Source: Paenibacillus_E sp040812395 (GTDB lineage: Bacteria; Bacillota; Bacilli; Paenibacillales; NBRC-103111). From it: a DNA stretch of 64,000 nucleotides. Below the pieces are notes generated by a model. It was not told the DNA's origin. It did no database searches and saw only the letters and a program-made list of their open reading frames with translations. This document shows, one piece after another, positions 42,775 to 52,451 of this stretch; the stretch's first letter is position 1, and each line of letters starts with the position of its first letter. The position numbers were made by a program, and so were the translations under genes. The stretch covers positions 342,915 to 406,914 of the forward strand of contig NZ_JBFNXH010000005.1 of the NCBI RefSeq assembly GCF_040812395.1. The letters are read 5' to 3'.

Positions 42775-43647
42775 TTATCGTCTACGTTTCACTAAATCAA
42801 TTAAATATTGTCCATATGTATTTTTCATTAAAGGCTCTGCAAGTTGTAACAGCTGCTCCTTCGTGATATAACCCTTTCGATAAGCAATTTCCTCAAGGCA
42901 AGCAACTTTTAAACTTTGGCGGCGCTCAATGGTTTCAATAAACATGGATGCTTCTAGTAATGATTCATGTGTACCTGTGTCTAGCCATGCGAATCCACGA
43001 CCAAACAACTCAACGTTCAATTCATCTAAATCTAAATAAACTCTATTTACATCCGTGATCTCTAATTCACCACGGGCAGATGGTTTTATGTTTTTCGAAA
43101 TTTCAACAACCCTGTTATCATAAAAATATAACCCTGTTACTGCGTACGTTGACTTTGGTTCTGACGGTTTTTCTTCAATAGAGATTACCTTTCCATATTC
43201 ATCAAATTCAACAACACCAAACCTTTCAGGATCTTTGACGTTATAGCCGAAAATAGTTGCTCCACTTTCACGACTTACAGCACGTTCAAGCATGTGAGTA
43301 AATCCCTGACCATAGAAAACATTATCACCAAGAATTAGAGCAACCGCATCATTGCCAATAAACTCTTCACCAATGATAAAAGCTTGGGCTAAACCATCTG
43401 GTCTTGGCTGAATAGCATAGGATAAACTGATTCCTATATCTTGTCCATTACCCAGCAGCTGTTCAAATCTAGGAATATCATCAGGTGTCGAGATAATAAG
43501 AATTTCCTTAATTCCAGCTAACATTAATACCGATAATGGATAATAAATCATTGGCTTGTCATAAATTGGAAGTAATTGTTTTGATGTTGATTTGGTTAGG
43601 GGATAGAGTCGTGTACCGCTACCTCCTGCTAGAATAATCCCTTTCAC
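42775..43647 (-). CDS. rfbA: Glucose-1-phosphate thymidylyltransferase
   Basis: Protein of 290 aa, start GTG at 43647 with a poor ribosome site. Signatures: GIILAGGSGTRLYPLT, KQLLPIYDKPMIYYPL and LGDNVFYGQ. It makes dTDP-glucose, the first step, and is first in the rfbACBD order. I see no convincing promoter just upstream. Confidence 0.96.
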   Translation of the reverse strand: MKGIILAGGSGTRLYPLTKSTSKQLLPIYDKPMIYYPLSVLMLAGIKEILIISTPDDIPRFEQLLGNGQDIGISLSYAIQPRPDGLAQAFIIGEEFIGNDAVALILGDNVFYGQGFTHMLERAVSRESGATIFGYNVKDPERFGVVEFDEYGKVISIEEKPSEPKSTYAVTGLYFYDNRVVEISKNIKPSARGELEITDVNRVYLDLDELNVELFGRGFAWLDTGTHESLLEASMFIETIERRQSLKVACLEEIAYRKGYITKEQLLQLAEPLMKNTYGQYLIDLVKRRR

Positions 43648-44224
43648 TGGCAGATACTGCTACTAAAACCATAAACAAAAATGATCATTACCCATTTAGC
43701 CACAAACATCTATACGTTATCATACCGTGATATTCGTATATTCTAGCATATCTCAGATTCAAACTAGAATTAAAAATCTCTGTCTTATTCTACATCGCAA
43801 TTCTGACACTCTAACAGATAGCCTTAAAAATAGCTTTAGAGTGATAGAATTTTTGTTTGCGAACAGAATCAGACAGATGAACGATTATTCATCATTTAAC
43901 ATTCAAGTCCAGTTTTTGGATAATCCGTATTTGTTTATTATTGGTTTTTAGTAACAGATTCACCACCTTTCTTCTCAGTATTTTTTCATGCTTCATATTT
44001 TTGACTTAACTTCCGTTGTTGTTATAATGAATTTCTATTAGTAAGGACTTTCAATCATCCCTGCCTTTGCTGAAATGGTGCAGCTTTTTGCAAATTTCAA
44101 ATGAATGCATCCTAACTCTTTTAAGCTTAACGCTATTTGGCTTCACAAGCAATTATTGCACCAAATAATCTTATTTAATATAACACATACACCTCATATT
44201 CTTATTTTTGAGAAAAACACCTCT
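43648..44224. other. 577-bp gene-free region before the IS element
   Basis: AT-rich, no credible ORF on either strand. It must hold the rfb operon promoter (minus strand, not identified) and contains a good plus-strand promoter at 44001-44028 that now points at the IS element. Confidence 0.55.
44001..44028 (+). promoter_or_regulatory. Orphan plus-strand promoter
   Basis: TTGACT, 16-nt spacer, TATAAT. No plus-strand gene follows before the IS630 element 197 bp away. Confidence 0.5.
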
Positions 44225-45379
44225 TATATAAGTTGAACTAAGGGAATTCATTTCCATGCCGTCAAAATAAAAATATAAAATCATACAAGCGACGGTGAAA
44301 ACATGGAATCGACACAGGCATTCATTGAAATTGAAGCTTTAATGAAGAAAGAGAAAGATCGGCGTATGTTCGAGCGTTATCAATCTATTTATCTGCTTTT
44401 GAAAGGAAAGAATGCCAAAGAGGTCTCCGAGATCATCGGCAGAACGGAACGAACGGTCTACAAATATTTGCGTGCCTATCGGGAGGCCGGAGTAGCCGGA
44501 TTGCAAATGAACTATTCAACTGGAGCCCCTGAACGACTGACGAAGGAACAGCAAGAGCAACTTAAACATACCATCGTTTCTTCTGTTCCACATGAAGTAG
44601 GATTTCTGAGCAATACTGCTGGACCCTTCATCTCATCGGCGAATACATTAAGAGGGAGTTCGATTATACCTACTCGTTACGTGGCATTTCTAAAATGGCG
44701 CACCGATTTGGACTGAGCTATACCAAGCCCACGTATACGCTAGCTGCGGCAGATGAAGCCAAGCAACAAGTCTTTACAGATGTGACGTTCCCTGATTTGA
44801 AAAAAAACTAATGGAAGAGCAATTTGCTCATTTGCTCTTCCAAGATGAGTCCATGATCCGCGATTACCAGGCGCTTCAGCATACGTGGTTCCTCAAAGGC
44901 AAGCAACGCATCATCCAAACAACAGGTAAACATCGTGGCGTTAAACTACTGGCCGTGCTGAATTATGCGACCGGCCAGATTCTTTGGAAAGAAGATGAAC
45001 AGTATAACGCAGAGACGTTTCTGTCATTTCTTAAAATGGTGTTCGAAGAATACCCTCATGGAAAGATTGTAATGGTTCTGATAATGCCCGTATTCATCAC
45101 GCAAAATGACTTCAACCCTTTTTGGAAAATCACCAAGAGCGTCTTGAATTGGTTTTCTTACCGCCATACAGTCCGAAGCTGAATCTGGTCGAAGGACTTT
45201 GGAAATGGTTGAAGTCTGATGTCATTAACAATGTATTTTTTCATACCGTTTCTGAGATTCGTTCGAAAGTTGCTGCGTTTATGAAAACATTTCCCTCGAT
45301 GCTCAGTCGATTATCGATCGCCTTTGTCTTCGTTTGGAAAGTGATCAACTACCTGAATATTTTTAGTTCAACTTATATA
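44225..45379 (+). mobile_element. IS630-family insertion sequence
   Basis: Bounded by perfect 17-bp inverted repeats TATATAAGTTGAACTAA (44225-44241) and its complement (45363-45379). The outer TA dinucleotides fit the TA target duplication of IS630/Tc1 elements. Length about 1.15 kb. Its transposase is frameshifted. It separates the dTDP-rhamnose operon from the AT-rich glycan operon. Confidence 0.9.
44303..45366 (+). pseudogene. IS630-type transposase, multiple frameshifts
   Basis: N-terminal HTH part (44303 onward) reads KGKNAKEVSEIIGRTERTVY. The DDE domain appears in later frames: LLFQDESMIRD (first Asp), SDNARIHHA near 45079 (second Asp, out of frame with the preceding part), then LPPYSPKLNLVEGLWKWLK (final Glu). 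The natural C-terminus ...RLESDQLPEYF ends at TAG 45364-45366 in yet another frame. At least three indels, so inactive unless supplied in trans. Confidence 0.9.
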
Positions 45380-46674
45380 GATACATAGTTAACTGCATCT
45401 TCGGCTTTGTCCACTATTTTTAGCAAATTATATTTAAAAACTGAAATTTGAAAATATTCTTCATATATTTTCCTACTTTCGTACCTAATATTGTCGAGTT
45501 CATCACGATTTTCTATTATATATATCATCTTGTTTAGCAATTCTTTGGCACTTCCATTTTTGAAAACTAAACCATTGAACTTGTCCTCTATGAGAGATGC
45601 CGTGCCTGTGCCTGTTGAGCATATGCACACCTTTGATAACGCCATGCCCTCTGTCATAACTATGGGCATTGGGTCGTCTAAAGATGAGGAAACAATCGCC
45701 GTGCTTTTGTTATAAATATTTATAACTTCATTTCTTGGCAATTCTGTCAATACCACTACCTGTTCGGAGAATTTCTCTTTAAATCTTAAAACGTCCTCGT
45801 AATAAATATTATCCACTTTTTTCCCAACAATTATAAATTTGCATTTGTTACGCAAATGTTCAGGCATCAATTGAACAGCTTTAATAAACACTCTATGCCC
45901 TTTTCTGTATTCAAGGGTTCCCACAATTGAAAACACAACTTTATCATCCTCTAACTTAATATCTGTTTCTAGAGAGATGTCATCAATGCCGTAGAGCAAT
46001 ATCTCTGCATTATAATTTCTTCTATGCGCCAACAACGCTGCTCTAGCATATTCACCACCACAATAAACCTTAATATGGTCTGGCAATTCCTTTGGAAGAG
46101 GCGTAGGGCAAGTGCTATATGATAATTTCGACTCGTGTATCCACCAAATAACGGGTATTGTCTCTTCTATTAAAAAATTAATATACATCGCGGGAACGAT
46201 AGTATTTATTATCACCAAATTAAAATTGCAAGCCAATCTTTTAAAGTTATCTTCTTGTTTCAGCCCGGAATCAACTATTACCAATATCTCTTGTTTTGCA
46301 AATTCATTTTTTAGTGGTCCGTCTTCTTCGCAAACCACAACAGGAACATCACCGTTTTCTTTTATTATTTTTGCAGCAAAAAATGCTGCAATCGGTGCAC
46401 CAGTTAAAGACAGTTCGTGAACTACAATTAAAATTTTGCGCCTCCGGCTATTGTTTTCTATCAGTTCATCAAAGGCAATGTAATCAACTTCTTTTGTATT
46501 TTCACACTTACTTTGGTTAACCGCTAATTTCTGCGGGATGGAATAAATTTTGTCCCAAACACCCCTGAGACCTTCATATTTAAAGACCATAAAAACATTT
46601 CTGATAATTTTTTTTTTATTACGAACAATTTTAATGACTTTAAATATCAATCTAATTTTATCAATCAGTTGCAT
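45373..46674 (-). CDS. Glycosyltransferase (GT4-like), C-terminus altered by IS
   Basis: Protein of 433 aa. N-terminal GT-B half has VVHELSLTGAPIAAFFAAK, a pattern of GT4 enzymes. The C-terminal donor domain has VGTLEYRKGHRVFIKAV, VLTELPRNEVINIY and SSSLDDPMPIVMTEGMAL with the EX7E-like region. AAGGGG precedes the ATG. The stop codon TAA (45373-45375) and last residue or two lie inside the IS630 inverted repeat, so the native C-terminus has been replaced; the conserved fold seems complete. Confidence 0.88.
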   Translation of the reverse strand: MQLIDKIRLIFKVIKIVRNKKKIIRNVFMVFKYEGLRGVWDKIYSIPQKLAVNQSKCENTKEVDYIAFDELIENNSRRRKILIVVHELSLTGAPIAAFFAAKIIKENGDVPVVVCEEDGPLKNEFAKQEILVIVDSGLKQEDNFKRLACNFNLVIINTIVPAMYINFLIEETIPVIWWIHESKLSYSTCPTPLPKELPDHIKVYCGGEYARAALLAHRRNYNAEILLYGIDDISLETDIKLEDDKVVFSIVGTLEYRKGHRVFIKAVQLMPEHLRNKCKFIIVGKKVDNIYYEDVLRFKEKFSEQVVVLTELPRNEVINIYNKSTAIVSSSLDDPMPIVMTEGMALSKVCICSTGTGTASLIEDKFNGLVFKNGSAKELLNKMIYIIENRDELDNIRYESRKIYEEYFQISVFKYNLLKIVDKAEDAVNYVSI

Positions 46675-46780
46675 AAAAGAATCCCCTTAAGAAACTGTTT
46701 AAAATCTCCGTAACAATAGGCATGCAAATGCTAAAATTGCTCAATGAACAATTATTCATGTCTTTGGGCATGTTCGGAAA

Positions 46781-47710
46781 TCAAAGTTGATTTATATAAT
46801 TAGTAGATCTAATACGTTTAATTTCTTCATTAATCCCAAAATCTAAATCAATAATAGATTTAAATCCTGCATTTGACAGTTTAGATACATCAAGTGAGTA
46901 ATTATTAAATACATCATTATCATTAAAATTGTTACTATAATTTAACTTTTTGCACGTAGCATCTTCTACTTTTGTTATTAAATCTAACAAACTTATACTG
47001 GTGCCACTACCAAGATTATATGTTTCATTGATCATATTATTATTACAAATTGCATGTTCAAAGGCTCTGCAACAATCTAATATGTTTATATAGTCTTTTT
47101 GTAAATGTAATGGCACCCAAAAATCCATATGCTTATTATTTAAAATGTTGTTAATCAAAATTGGTATTATTCCTTGATTTTTATTAAGAAGCTGATAACC
47201 ACCATAAGGATTTGCTAGTCTAAAAATAGTATAAGGTATTTTATTTTCAATATTATTGATTTTTATAAAATGTTCTATAAATAGTCTCTGTAACCCGTAT
47301 ATATTTGTTGGATTTTCTTTAGTATTCTCATCCACCATATCTTCTATAGTATTTCCATATATTGTACCGCCACTTGATATAAAGAATATTCTCTTAATAT
47401 TGTACTCTGAAAGATATAAATGTAAATTACAAATCGTTTCATAAAAACTAATGTCAGCTATGATGTCATCAATCTTATTTTTCGCATTTATAGTACCTAG
47501 TGCATTTACAATAATCGCATTAGTAAAATTAAATTGATTAAGTTCATCAAGGTTGGTAAATCTTGTATTAAAAAACTTAATCTCCGTATTAAGTCTTTTT
47601 GAATAATCGTTTTCAAAACCTAAAACTGTAACATTATGATTTTTATCATTAAAAAAATGGGCTAGACTAAAACCTAAATAACCACAACCTAAAATAAATA
47701 TATTCTCCAT
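46781..47710 (-). CDS. NAD-dependent sugar epimerase/dehydratase
   Basis: Protein of 309 aa from the ATG at 47710 (GGAG upstream). Extended SDR: N-terminal IFILGCGYLGFS (GxGxxG variant), FFISSGGTIYG and catalytic YxxxR-type region IYGLQRLFIEH, where YGLQR replaces the usual YxxxK. Likely makes or reduces a nucleotide sugar; substrate not predictable. Very AT-rich DNA. Confidence 0.85.
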   Translation of the reverse strand: MENIFILGCGYLGFSLAHFFNDKNHNVTVLGFENDYSKRLNTEIKFFNTRFTNLDELNQFNFTNAIIVNALGTINAKNKIDDIIADISFYETICNLHLYLSEYNIKRIFFISSGGTIYGNTIEDMVDENTKENPTNIYGLQRLFIEHFIKINNIENKIPYTIFRLANPYGGYQLLNKNQGIIPILINNILNNKHMDFWVPLHLQKDYINILDCCRAFEHAICNNNMINETYNLGSGTSISLLDLITKVEDATCKKLNYSNNFNDNDVFNNYSLDVSKLSNAGFKSIIDLDFGINEEIKRIRSTNYINQL

Positions 47711-47847
47711 AATCACCACTCCATAGGTATTTATAAAATATTTTTTAGCCTAAAATCTGCGGATAGGCTTATACTGAACCAAGGCAAAAAGTAGACTAAC
47801 AAAAATGGGAAATAGAAGAAGAGCCACAATTAAACTGGAATGGAATA

Positions 47848-48950
47848 CTATTTTGCGAATTTTTTCCCGAGTGAAATAAATGTTTTTTCTATAAATCTGT
47901 ATTTCACATAACTTACAAGAGAAATAACCGCAACCGCAATAATGAATTGTAAAGTGTAACCTTGTCTTTGAACATAAGGATACATCAGTGATAATATGAA
48001 AAAACCATACGGCATATGATTGATATAGAGAGAATAACTCATTTCTGACACTGCTGTGGTAAACCTATTCATTTTCAATTTATCATTCAATAACATGCAT
48101 ACAATAAAAATTAAATAAGCATATAACAAAGAAACACCATAACTTTTATCTATATAATACTGTGGATAAAAAAATGCAATATTCTTTATCACTAAGTAAT
48201 AGTTAATTATATTAAAAAATAAAAACCATTTAAATGTTATTTTATTACTCCACAAATAATACAATATTTGCCCAAAAATTAAATATGGTATATAAGAAAT
48301 AGAAATAGCGATTTGATTTACATGAAGATCTGATTTAGTGAAAACAACATAGTTGAGTACGCATACATAAATCATTAGAGATAGTGCAATTTTCGGTTTT
48401 GTTTTTATAAACCAAAAAAATAAAGCCACTAAAGTGTAGAAAAGCACTTCAACAATTAATGACCAAGTAACTCCATTAATAGCATTCGATTTGTTGAAAA
48501 AATAATTTAACAAAGTGGCATCGAGAAACCAATCTTTTAAGCTAAACTGTGACCAATAATTCGGAACACCTGATAATGAACTGATAACCTTTTGAAATAT
48601 CCAATAAATAGTAGTTGAAAGTAGTAGGGCAGGAAAAATCCTTAAAACACGTTTAATGATAAATGCTTTGACAGTTTCCCTTTGAGCAACATACGTAATG
48701 ATAAAACCACTTATTATAAAAAACAGACAAACCCCAAAAAAACCGAAATTTTCATAAATAGCTAATGGTTTGTTAATATCATTATTTATTATTTCCTTGA
48801 ATCTCCAACTAATATTAGATTGCTCAGTCCATAAACCCCCAAAATGAGCCCATAGAACAAGTAATATAGCAGGAACTCTTAATAGGGCAATAAAATGTAA
48901 TCTTCCTTCCTGCCGACAAACATTTTCATCTTTGAGATTACATTTTTCAT
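47848..48950 (-). pseudogene. Acyltransferase 3 family gene with frameshift near the start
   Basis: The open frame continues unbroken from 47848 to about 48980 and encodes a typical OafA/acyltransferase 3 protein: GRLHFIALLRVPAILLVLWA with HFGG, FFGVCLFFIISGFIIT, then further membrane helices and a C-terminal FIEKTF. It has no ATG, GTG or TTG before 48513. An ATG at 48950 is out of frame by one base; adding one A to the run ATGAAAAATG would join it to the coding frame and give about 367 aa, the usual family length. So this is a frameshift, a slippage-controlled gene or a sequence error. Function if intact: O-acylation of the glycan. Confidence 0.75.
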
Positions 48951-49027
48951 TAATATTAGCGATTTAATTCACATTCCTTTCTAATCGGTAAATGGACAAA
49001 ATCAGAAAAAATCTAATAATGACAACC

Positions 49028-50530
49028 TTATTTCTTGAATTTATTTATAATTTTTCTAAAAAATGAACTATTTATTTCACTTAATTCAACTATTAAATTG
49101 TTTTTTTCAGAAAGAAGCATTTCAATATAGTCTCTTTGGTTACTACACTCTGTATTTATTCTATCTACTTCTCTTCTTAAATTATTCTTTTCAGAAAGAA
49201 GTATTTCAATATAGTCTCTTTGGTTACCCCATTCTGTATTTACTCTATCTACTTCTTCTGTTAAATTATTTCTTTCGGAAAGGAGCATTTCAATATAGTC
49301 TCTTTGGTTACCCCATTCTGTATTTACTCTATCTACTTCTTCTGTTAAATTATTTCTTTCAGAAAGAAGTATTTCAATATAATCTTTTTGTTTTCCCCAT
49401 TCTGCATTAACCTTTTCAAGTTCATTGGATAAATTTGAATATTCGTTATGAATTCTATCTTGTTCAACTTTATAAATTCCTATAAGTTTGCAACTATTAT
49501 TAAAAAGCTCAGCGTGAAATTTGTAAGGAATATCTTCAAATGTTGGATAAACAGAAGGTTCATTAGCATTTGATACTATTTTTTGAAATTTATAGCCATT
49601 ATCAAAAAACTGATTTATAAAATCTATTTCTTTGTTTAAGATGTTTGCATGTTCGTCATCATAATTTATTTGAATATCAAATTTATATTGATCAGAAAAT
49701 TTGAACAAACCAAATCTATAGCCCCATTCCAAAAAACGCTTTGGATTATGTTTGTTCTCAATTTTATCAGGAAAATAGTACGAATAGTTATTCAAAAACG
49801 GAAGTAAAAAATCATTAGACTTTACATTATCTCTTTTTTCAACTAATTTCATTTCATCTTCCAAATTAATATTTTTATCAATTGCATGCAAGAAATCCAA
49901 CAAAAGAGATTTTCCGTAAAAGTTTTCGATATCAAATGGTCTAATCAAAAAATTTTCTCTATCAAAAACAGATATCCAACTATTTAAATAAGAGGTATAT
50001 AAATGCTCATTTTTATAAAAAAATATTTTAATTGGACTATAACCATCTTTACTTCTAAAATTTCCATCTTTATCATCATAAAAATCCCCATCTAGACCAA
50101 GGAAACACAATTCATTAGCTAGACTTGGAATAAAAGTTTGAAAATGTCTGAAATAAGCTATTATACAAATATTGTTAAAATACTTAAGGAGATATGTTTT
50201 AATCTCTTTAATGGAGCTAATATCCATATATACTAATTCTTCGGATGATATAATCATTTTATCGCAATTCAATGCAATACATTTAGCAAATTCATTTTCC
50301 CAAATATCCACCAATTCAGAAATTCTAGAAGTATTTTCAATTGATAATTCCTTATTATTTCCTAAAAACATAGGATTAAAAAATTCAATATGAGAACCAT
50401 ACGTTAAATTAGGGTAATATATGCCACGTTCGATCAATTCAACATTATTTTCGATTAAACTTAATTGAATTGATGTAGTTCCAGTTTTTGGTGTGCCAAT
50501 ATGCAAAATACACTTTTCAATTTTTTTCAT
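49028..50530 (-). CDS. Sulfotransferase with C-terminal coiled-coil repeats
   Basis: Protein of 500 aa. The N-terminus KCILHIGTPKTGTTSIQLSL is the PAPS 5'-phosphosulfate loop of sulfotransferases; the 3'-phosphate region is likely around MIISSEELV. Residues about 365-490 are four 28-residue coiled-coil repeats of the type QRDYIEMLLSERNNLTEEVD, exactly 84 bp each in DNA, probably an oligomerisation or scaffold stalk. With cysC in the same cluster it implies sulfation of the glycan. AGAGGT precedes the ATG. Confidence 0.85.
   Translation of the reverse strand: MKKIEKCILHIGTPKTGTTSIQLSLIENNVELIERGIYYPNLTYGSHIEFFNPMFLGNNKELSIENTSRISELVDIWENEFAKCIALNCDKMIISSEELVYMDISSIKEIKTYLLKYFNNICIIAYFRHFQTFIPSLANELCFLGLDGDFYDDKDGNFRSKDGYSPIKIFFYKNEHLYTSYLNSWISVFDRENFLIRPFDIENFYGKSLLLDFLHAIDKNINLEDEMKLVEKRDNVKSNDFLLPFLNNYSYYFPDKIENKHNPKRFLEWGYRFGLFKFSDQYKFDIQINYDDEHANILNKEIDFINQFFDNGYKFQKIVSNANEPSVYPTFEDIPYKFHAELFNNSCKLIGIYKVEQDRIHNEYSNLSNELEKVNAEWGKQKDYIEILLSERNNLTEEVDRVNTEWGNQRDYIEMLLSERNNLTEEVDRVNTEWGNQRDYIEILLSEKNNLRREVDRINTECSNQRDYIEMLLSEKNNLIVELSEINSSFFRKIINKFKK
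49100..49435 (-). repeat. 84-bp in-frame tandem repeats
   Basis: Four copies of a unit recognisable by TTTCAATATAGTCTCTTTGG-like sequence at about 49118, 49202, 49286 and 49370 on the plus strand. They encode four turns of a 28-residue heptad block, so copy number may vary by slippage without frame loss. Confidence 0.85.
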
Positions 50531-50532
50531 TA

Positions 50533-52413
50533 TTACCTCTTTAATTTTTTGTAAAATTTCTTAAACATTTCCCTTCTTTTACTTCCCATTGGGAGCATTA
50601 TCAGAACAACAATATTATTTTTCATAAAATAAATAAATTTATATACTTTACTTATTTTATCATTAGTATTGCCGTTACTGTTGTTAACCCACCATGCAAC
50701 ATCAAGCATTCTTTTATTTAGTATATATTCATAGTAAGGGGTTTCTCTTAACAATTTCCAAAAAACATCCGAATATTTTAATTCAAAATTAAACCACGGT
50801 TTTTCAGTTCCTGCAAAATGAATTATATATGGCTCATTTATCGCTGCCTTAAATAACATAAAGGTATTTTTGGGTGCAAATGTTGATACATAATGTCTAA
50901 AATCACCTTCTGAAAATGGATCGATATTCCAGTTAAAAGGTAGATATTCGATATCATCTTGAAAAAGAGCATTCAGCACATCTTGATCACAAAATTGAAA
51001 ATTGCCTAATTCAGCATATCTTAATAGTTCATGAGAAGTATACCTAGATCTCATTTTGTTAAGATCTAAAATTAAGACTCCACCATTAATCATCTTCAAT
51101 AAATTTGTTTCTTTAATCAACACATGCTCTTTATAGTAATTTTTCTGTTTTTTGTCAAAACCATTTATTACTCCAGCTGATACTATGTCTATTACTCCAG
51201 CTAAACTCTTATTATCCATATCATACTCATATAGATAATAAATATCTTTCATTACTATCAGATCAACATCCAAATATATAACTTTTTCATAATTACATAA
51301 TAATTCTGGTATTAATAACCGAAAGTATGTCTCTGGAGTAAAGTGTCTTGAAACAAAAAGGTTATATTCATTAATTTTTGATGCAACATTAATAAATCTT
51401 ATCGAAAAATTTGGGAAATCTCTTATTAAACTACTAATAATCTCTTTGTTTCTTTCGGACAATTCACGTTCAAGTACAATTAAATCATAATTATTGTTTT
51501 TGCTTGAACAATTAATTATTGATTTAATAGTGACTGCACAAAAAGGAGCATAATTATTATTTATATTAAATACAACTGGTATATATTTTTCTGAAAATAC
51601 AGGTGTTATAGCGTTTGAATGGGATGTGCTTGCAAAAACTACCAATTGTTTATGTGTAAATTTTATTTCTTTATTTTCTTGTAACTTTAAACAAAAAATA
51701 CCGAGTAACCTTTCTCCAAGATGACCCGGCGTTCTTAAATGTTCAATAGAACAATTACTATTATCCCATCTCTTAGTAAATTCAAATAATATATTGAATA
51801 ACCACTCAGAATATTCAAAGAAAATATCCTTTTTCATAATAAACATATTACAATAATATATACTCTTACCGTTAAGATACTTATTCGCGTATTCTAGATC
51901 TTCAGGATATATATCTCTTATAACAGAAAGCATAAGTTCTATATCATCATAGTTAAGTTTATGCGCTGATTTATACTGTTCTGTAACTGATTTAAATCCT
52001 GTTCTTGTTAAATCTATTACTTCTGGAAGCACTACATCATATCCAGATACTATTTCCTTAATCTTCTCTGTCTTATCTAAATTTAGCTTTTCAACAGATT
52101 TATCATTTAATGAAGGTAAAACAGCAACCCCTGCATCATCCGCCTGTAATTTTTCATCAGCAAATGAAAAAAATCTTCTATAATGGCAAAAACCATAGTA
52201 ATCAGCTGTTACATTTTTCCACGCCCAATATTGAGTAGTAAGTTCGCAAAACATTGGGTTATAACTCGAGATATTATCTCCAATATTGTCACCTTGAATC
52301 TCTTGATTATTATTAGTTGTAGCACCACCCATTACCGGCATAAATATTTCATTCTTTACCTTATAACTTTGTTTATTTGGAATATGAGTAGAAAATATCT
52401 TTATATTTGGCAT
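50533..52413 (-). CDS. Two-domain glycosyltransferase: DUF4422 plus GT8
   Basis: Protein of 626 aa. N-terminal about 250 residues match DUF4422: IQGDNIGDNISSYNPMFCEL, TQYWAWKNV and YYGFCHYRRFF. C-terminal about 270-600 is GT8: DxD in YLDVDLIVMKD, then INGGVLILDLNKMR, FCDQDVLNALF and IHFAG. Two donor-using domains in one chain suggest successive sugar additions. GGAGG precedes the ATG. The stop codon is 3 bp from the sulfotransferase start, so the two are coupled. Confidence 0.9.
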   Translation of the reverse strand: MPNIKIFSTHIPNKQSYKVKNEIFMPVMGGATTNNNQEIQGDNIGDNISSYNPMFCELTTQYWAWKNVTADYYGFCHYRRFFSFADEKLQADDAGVAVLPSLNDKSVEKLNLDKTEKIKEIVSGYDVVLPEVIDLTRTGFKSVTEQYKSAHKLNYDDIELMLSVIRDIYPEDLEYANKYLNGKSIYYCNMFIMKKDIFFEYSEWLFNILFEFTKRWDNSNCSIEHLRTPGHLGERLLGIFCLKLQENKEIKFTHKQLVVFASTSHSNAITPVFSEKYIPVVFNINNNYAPFCAVTIKSIINCSSKNNNYDLIVLERELSERNKEIISSLIRDFPNFSIRFINVASKINEYNLFVSRHFTPETYFRLLIPELLCNYEKVIYLDVDLIVMKDIYYLYEYDMDNKSLAGVIDIVSAGVINGFDKKQKNYYKEHVLIKETNLLKMINGGVLILDLNKMRSRYTSHELLRYAELGNFQFCDQDVLNALFQDDIEYLPFNWNIDPFSEGDFRHYVSTFAPKNTFMLFKAAINEPYIIHFAGTEKPWFNFELKYSDVFWKLLRETPYYEYILNKRMLDVAWWVNNSNGNTNDKISKVYKFIYFMKNNIVVLIMLPMGSKRREMFKKFYKKLKR

Positions 52414-52451
52414 AGAACCTCCAATAAAATCACAAATATATTTTTCAGGGT

